From Puniceicoccales bacterium (GTDB lineage: Bacteria; Verrucomicrobiota; Verrucomicrobiae; Opitutales; LL51): a DNA stretch of 9,208 nucleotides. A model generated the notes under the pieces. The model ran no database searches and was not told the origin of the DNA. It saw only the letters and a list, made by a program, of their open reading frames with translations. The position numbers were made by a program, and so were the translations under genes. Each line of letters opens with the position of its first letter. The stretch's first letter is position 1. Shown here one piece after another: positions 6,278 to 9,208 of the stretch. The DNA lies in NCBI GenBank assembly GCA_031283485.1, contig JAITBR010000084.1:1-9208 (forward strand), given 5' to 3'.

Positions 6278-7481
6278 AGATTCTGTCAAGAGCCGCAATA
6301 CCGGGCAATTCTTTCCCTTTGAGAAACTCCAAACTTGCCCCACCTCCGGTGCTAATAAACGTCATGTAATTGTCGTATCCACTTTTGCGAATCGCTTTTC
6401 CCAAATCCCCACCACCCACAATGGATATGGTTTCAGAGGAAGCAATTGCTTTAGCTAGGCCAAATGTACCGCCGGCTGCCCGTTCGATTTCAAAAACTCC
6501 GAGTGGACCGTTCCACAAAATAGTTCTCGAATGCGCAATCACATTCGAGTATTTTTCCACCGTTTTCGGCCCAATGTCGATTCCACACCACCCATCCGGA
6601 ATATTGGCGTCAACGCTTTTCGTCTCACCAATTGTCATTTTCTCCGCATCAAACTTGTCCGTAATAATAAAATCGAGTGGAATAAGTATGTTAACACCAT
6701 TGGTCTTTGCGGCCTTTAAAACATTGCCGGCTAATTTTACTTTATCTCCTTCAACGGGGCTTGTTCCAGTTAAACGGCCACTTGCAGCTAAAAATGTAAA
6801 TGCCATCACCCCGCCGATTAGTAAGCTATCAGCTTTGTCGAGCAAATTATTGATTATGTCGATTTTATCGCTAACCTTTGCTCCACCAAATATGACAGTA
6901 AATGGACGTTCTGGATCCGAAACCCTTGCTCCGAGAAATCCCAATTCACGTTCAATCAAAAGTCCAGCAACTTTTATTTTCACAAAATGCGTGATACCCT
7001 CCGTGGAAGCGTGGGCCCGATGGACAGTCCCAAATGCATCATTCACGTAAATCTCGGCCAATGAAGCCAACTGTTTGGCAAAATTTGGATCGTTCTTTGT
7101 TTCTTCCGCATAAAATCGAAGATTTTCCAGCAAAACAACGCTGCCATTTGTCATTTTATTAATGGCAAGATTCACATCTTCACCAACACAGTCCGGCAAA
7201 AATAACACGGATTGCCCCAAATATTGGGCTAAAATTTTGGCAACATTACCCATGGAATATTTCGCCACACGTTCACCATTTGGACGCCCAAAATGGCTTG
7301 CCAATATCACCCGCGCGCCGGATTGCAACAAATATTCTATTGTTGGCAGAGCGGCGACAATTCTGGCATCGTCCGACACAGCTCCGAATTCATTCAACGG
7401 GACATTAAAGTCAACGCGCACAAACACCTTTTTGCCACTACAATTTACATCCCTTACTGTTTTTACTCTTTGCACAAACAT
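6276..7481 (-). CDS. pgk: Phosphoglycerate kinase
   Basis: Pgk transfers the acyl phosphate of 1,3-bisphosphoglycerate to ADP, the first ATP-yielding step of glycolysis. The protein is about 401 residues, normal for bacteria. Seen in order: VFVRVDFNVPL, ASHFGRPNG, VVLLENLRFYAEE, YVNDAFGTVHRAHAST, FGGAKVSDKI, DIGPKT, WNGPLGVFE, GGGDLGKAI and STGGGASLEFLKGKELPGIAAL. All expected blocks are present. The one oddity is GGGDL where nearly all family members have GGGDT or GGGDS, a position at the nucleotide phosphates. The start is uncertain: ATG 7481 is used here, TTG 7487 extends it by two residues, and GTG 7475 has GGAG six bases upstream and gives an equally normal N-terminus (QRVKTVRDV). It heads a pgk-tpiA transcript and diverges from the Nudix gene. 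No gap gene is adjacent. Confidence 0.96.
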   Translation of the reverse strand: MFVQRVKTVRDVNCSGKKVFVRVDFNVPLNEFGAVSDDARIVAALPTIEYLLQSGARVILASHFGRPNGERVAKYSMGNVAKILAQYLGQSVLFLPDCVGEDVNLAINKMTNGSVVLLENLRFYAEETKNDPNFAKQLASLAEIYVNDAFGTVHRAHASTEGITHFVKIKVAGLLIERELGFLGARVSDPERPFTVIFGGAKVSDKIDIINNLLDKADSLLIGGVMAFTFLAASGRLTGTSPVEGDKVKLAGNVLKAAKTNGVNILIPLDFIITDKFDAEKMTIGETKSVDANIPDGWCGIDIGPKTVEKYSNVIAHSRTILWNGPLGVFEIERAAGGTFGLAKAIASSETISIVGGGDLGKAIRKSGYDNYMTFISTGGGASLEFLKGKELPGIAALDRI

Positions 7482-7518
7482 CTCCAATTGTTCTAATGTG
7501 ATAGGGGGTCATGCTAAC

Positions 7519-7547
7519 GATTAATTTCAATTTATCAATCATTAATC
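7519..7547. promoter_or_regulatory. Inverted repeat in the divergent pgk / Nudix control region
   Basis: GATTAAT (7519-7525) and ATTAATC (7541-7547) are inverted copies separated by 15 bases, in the 91-base AT-rich gap that must hold the promoters of both pgk-tpiA and the Nudix gene. I could not assign a convincing -35/-10 pair on either strand. A regulator site is possible, but seven-base AT-rich repeats arise easily by chance. Confidence 0.25.
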
Positions 7548-7572
7548 ATCAAAAAATTTACCGTACAGTTCT

Positions 7573-8121
7573 ATGAATATTTCAAATGCTGAGATTTCTT
7601 CTTGGGAAAAACTTTGGAAAAAAATGACATACGGGAACAAATTTTGCACGGTGTATGAAAATAAATTTCGACACCCAACGGACAAACGCGAAGGAATTTT
7701 CCTATCCATCGACATCTGCGACAGTGTTCAAATTGTTGCAGAAACGGTTGAGAATAAATTACTGCTGGTGCAACAATTTCGATTTGGTAGCGAAAAATTA
7801 TCTCTAGAATTTCCCGCCGGACGCATGGAAAAGGGTGAAAATATTATTGGTTGTGCGGGACGTGAACTTCTTGAAGAAACGGGATATGTTGGACAAAATG
7901 CTGAAATTATCGCTACGCTCTACCAAAGCCCAGCTGTGCAAACGAATAAAACACACGTCGTATACATTGCAAAATGTAAACAAGTTTCCTTTCCGCATTT
8001 CGACGAAATGGAGGAAATGATTACACTAATTGTCACGAAGGTTGAACTGGTAAATCTCATAAAATCCGGCGCAATTACTAGCAGCATAACACTGTCCGCC
8101 GCTGCCAAATTTTTACTCTGA
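7573..8121 (+). CDS. Nudix hydrolase, ADP-ribose pyrophosphatase type
   Basis: Nudix enzymes cleave nucleoside diphosphates linked to another group. The 182-residue product has a perfect Nudix box, G83-x5-E89-x7-R97-E98-L-L-E101-E102-T-G104, with the glutamates that bind magnesium. Before the box, LLLVQQFRFGSEKLSLEFPAGRMEKGE is the form seen in ADP-ribose and ADP-sugar pyrophosphatases (NudF/YffH-like). A proline at residue 120, 15 positions after the box (YQSPA), also fits the ADP-ribose subgroup. The N-terminal 45 residues give the usual extra strand domain used for dimerisation. ATG 7573 is the only sensible start, though no Shine-Dalgarno is visible. It is transcribed away from pgk. Exact substrate (ADP-ribose, ADP-sugar or other) is inferred; ADP-glucose would be worth testing given the probable glycogen synthase nearby. 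Confidence 0.9.
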   Translation: MNISNAEISSWEKLWKKMTYGNKFCTVYENKFRHPTDKREGIFLSIDICDSVQIVAETVENKLLLVQQFRFGSEKLSLEFPAGRMEKGENIIGCAGRELLEETGYVGQNAEIIATLYQSPAVQTNKTHVVYIAKCKQVSFPHFDEMEEMITLIVTKVELVNLIKSGAITSSITLSAAAKFLL

Positions 8122-8132
8122 TACGCAACAAT

Positions 8133-8144
8133 GCCAAATTTGGC
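8133..8144. repeat. Twelve-base perfect palindrome after the Nudix gene
   Basis: GCCAAATTTGGC is a perfect palindrome 12 bases after the Nudix stop codon. Ten bases of it with its left neighbour, TGCCAAATTT, also occur at 8103-8112 inside the end of the Nudix gene. It could be a protein-binding site for the downstream gene. As RNA it gives only a four-pair stem, so a terminator is unlikely. Confidence 0.35.
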
Positions 8145-8151
8145 GATTTCG

Positions 8152-8190
8152 TTCATTTTATCTTGAAAAAGTTGTAAAATACAAATAATA
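8152..8190 (+). promoter_or_regulatory. Promoter-like AT-rich region for the gene at 8222
   Basis: Two sigma-70-like pairs are possible: TTCATT (8152-8157) with TAAAAT (8175-8180) at 17-base spacing, or TTGAAA (8163-8168) with AATAAT (8184-8189) at 15. Each matches the consensus only in part. The 100-base gap and a strong ribosome site downstream make an independent promoter here plausible. Confidence 0.3.
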
Positions 8191-8221
8191 GTTTAAACGT
8201 TTTAACCAAAAAGGAATGAGC

Positions 8222-9031
8222 ATGATTTCTACAGTTGCTGCACCGGCGACAAATCAATGCGCTTGCGATGTAAATTCAGCAGCGTCGGCGACAGATGCGG
8301 ATAGTGTGACCGGTGTCCATTTGAGAATTTCGCAAAATACCACACCAAGAACACAAATTAACATCCCCACCAGAAGGGTTGAATCTTCTAAGCTAGTTAA
8401 TCGAAAAATATCCCTAGTGCAAAAAGTCGGCCTAGCATCAATCGGTGCAGTGTTCGGTTGGGTGGCAGGGACTTGGATGGTAGATAATAAATTGTTTTCA
8501 GTGATAAAAACAGCTATCACTGAGGTGGGAATAAAAATTGGATCCCTTGCAGCTTCATTTGGATCCTTTACAATGGCACATCCATTTGCAACAGGCGGAT
8601 GCGCCGTTGGCTGTGTTTCACTTGCCATAGGAGTACACTATTTGCAAAGATTTATGACCCCCAAAGTGCATATCTTGGAAAATTTTACAAAGAAATTCAT
8701 CAATAGGCACAGCAATAGAATGGTGAATGTTAATGCGACAGCAAAGCGCGACGTGATAAAATATCCATCGCTTGAAAGATTTCAAATGCCTGATTCATCT
8801 GAATCTGAAACGGAATCTGACAAAGGTTCAATACAAGCGCATCCTTTGCCTGCCACACCGCATATCCACGCAACGAAAAAAGGTACGCAAACTGCCAAAA
8901 GTAGCACGCCACCGATGAATACCCGAAGAAATCAAACAGTTACACCAAATAGACCGAAAATGCCTCAATCTGATAGGCAAAAAACTTGCTCGCGTACACC
9001 TCCTCCCAAAATTAAAAAAAGTGAAAATTAA
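8222..9031 (+). CDS. Unrecognised protein with two hydrophobic segments and a long basic, disordered tail
   Basis: I do not recognise a family. The 269 residues fall into four parts: a Ser/Thr/Ala/Asp-rich N-terminus (1-60) with two cysteines (C13, C15); a hydrophobic helix at about 69-87 (VGLASIGAVFGWVAGTWMV); a moderately hydrophobic stretch 91-119 and a second helix at about 122-141 (FATGGCAVGCVSLAIGVHYL); then a polar tail. The tail has an acidic cluster SSESETESD near residues 197-205 and afterwards is rich in Pro, Thr, Lys and Arg, ending TPPPKIKKSEN. There is no signal peptide. ATG 8222 is chosen because AAGGA lies six bases upstream; ATG 8216 would touch that site. It stands between its own probable promoter and a terminator, as a single gene. 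The paired hydrophobic segments recall inclusion-membrane-type or other host-directed proteins, but this is only a resemblance of build. Confidence 0.75.
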   Translation: MISTVAAPATNQCACDVNSAASATDADSVTGVHLRISQNTTPRTQINIPTRRVESSKLVNRKISLVQKVGLASIGAVFGWVAGTWMVDNKLFSVIKTAITEVGIKIGSLAASFGSFTMAHPFATGGCAVGCVSLAIGVHYLQRFMTPKVHILENFTKKFINRHSNRMVNVNATAKRDVIKYPSLERFQMPDSSESETESDKGSIQAHPLPATPHIHATKKGTQTAKSSTPPMNTRRNQTVTPNRPKMPQSDRQKTCSRTPPPKIKKSEN

Positions 9032-9063
9032 AACATTAAATCCAAAACTTGTGCCGCATCAAC

Positions 9064-9101
9064 GCAAAGTAAAGTGAAGGGTTACTTTGCTTAAAATTTT
9101 T
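9064..9101 (+). terminator. Rho-independent terminator of the gene ending at 9031
   Basis: GCAAAGTAA (9064-9072) and TTACTTTGC (9082-9090) form a perfect nine-pair stem with a nine-base loop, followed by TTAAAATTTTT (9091-9101). The stem is AT-rich, so it is only moderately strong. On the minus strand the same stem falls immediately after the stop of the converging gene but is not followed by a T-run. It therefore serves mainly the plus strand and perhaps both. Confidence 0.7.
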
Positions 9102-9208
9102 GGTGAGCTCTCATTCCACATTCATAAACCTTTAAATATGAATTGGCCATCTTTATGGGCGAAAAATCTTTCCGCATCGCGTACTTTTGCATCGCAACGA
9201 AATCTTGT
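9091..9208 (-). CDS. glgA: C-terminal end of a probable glycogen synthase / GT5-type glycosyltransferase (runs off the window)
   Basis: Only the last 38 codons are inside the window; the start lies beyond the right edge. The stop is TAA at 9093-9091. The visible part contains YAMRKDFSPIKMANSYLKVY, which fits the usual GlgA ending, where AMxxDFSW is followed by xxAxxYLxxYE. Here the tryptophan after DFS is proline. Glycogen synthase elongates alpha-1,4-glucan from ADP-glucose in the cytosol. A related glycosyltransferase with a similar C-terminal helix cannot be excluded from so little sequence. It converges with the gene ending at 9031, and the shared hairpin at 9064-9090 lies between them. 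Confidence 0.5.
   Translation of the reverse strand, partial: QDFVAMQKYAMRKDFSPIKMANSYLKVYECGMRAHQKF

Noticed and set aside
6263..6343. Extension of tpiA by 27 codons into pgk
   Set aside because: The extra residues are pgk sequence in another frame; ATG 6262 has an excellent Shine-Dalgarno and the family start.
6370..7050. Open frame of 226 codons on the plus strand opposite pgk
   Set aside because: It lies wholly within the strongly conserved pgk gene, has no recognisable motif and no independent ribosome site; it is an antisense shadow.
9138..9208. Plus-strand frame starting MNWPSLWAKN at the right edge
   Set aside because: The minus-strand frame over the same bases reads as a glycogen-synthase-type C-terminus with a good stop position; the plus frame has no ribosome site.

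Overview
The window looks like ordinary chromosomal DNA of a moderately AT-rich Gram-negative bacterium. HldD (heptose of lipopolysaccharide) and an RseP-type intramembrane protease argue for an outer membrane. The KQL-type nucleotidyltransferase and a diadenylate cyclase fused to EIIA and pyruvate-kinase-like domains remind me of Verrucomicrobiota (Opitutae-like) or relatives. That placement comes from memory of family patterns and is only a guess. I see no insertion sequence, tRNA, rRNA, CRISPR array or phage gene.

Layout: (1) Positions 1-1229, minus strand: a tight phospholipid/envelope run in the order pgsA, pgpA, rseP (rseP cut by the window edge). (2) Positions 1301-5460, plus strand: a sugar nucleotidyltransferase, an HU-type histone-like protein, a YraN-family protein, hldD, and a 446-residue EIIA / pyruvate-kinase-C-like / diadenylate-cyclase fusion. 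(3) Positions 5492-7481, minus strand: pgk followed by tpiA, two consecutive glycolytic enzymes, with the tpiA Shine-Dalgarno overlapping the pgk stop. (4) Positions 7573-9031, plus strand: a Nudix hydrolase of the ADP-ribose pyrophosphatase type, then an unrecognised protein with two hydrophobic segments and a long polar tail. (5) Positions 9091-9208, minus strand: the last 38 codons of what looks like a glycogen-synthase-type glycosyltransferase. A hairpin terminator lies between it and the unrecognised gene.

The genes touch three themes: membrane phospholipid and lipopolysaccharide building blocks (pgsA, pgpA, hldD, perhaps the nucleotidyltransferase), central carbon flow (pgk, tpiA, probable glgA) and signalling. 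The most interesting item is the fusion at 4120-5460. It places a phosphotransferase-type phospho-acceptor domain (His65) and a pyruvate-kinase-like module ahead of a c-di-AMP synthase domain whose usual RHR motif reads RHA. This suggests c-di-AMP output controlled by carbon or phosphotransferase status. The second item is the protein at 8222-9031, which resembles host-directed membrane proteins in general build but matches nothing I recognise.

Intergenic stretches are all under 150 bases. The two most structured are 2147-2269 (inverted repeat, and a hairpin covering the HU ribosome binding site) and 8122-8221 (12-base palindrome and promoter-like AT-rich sequence).
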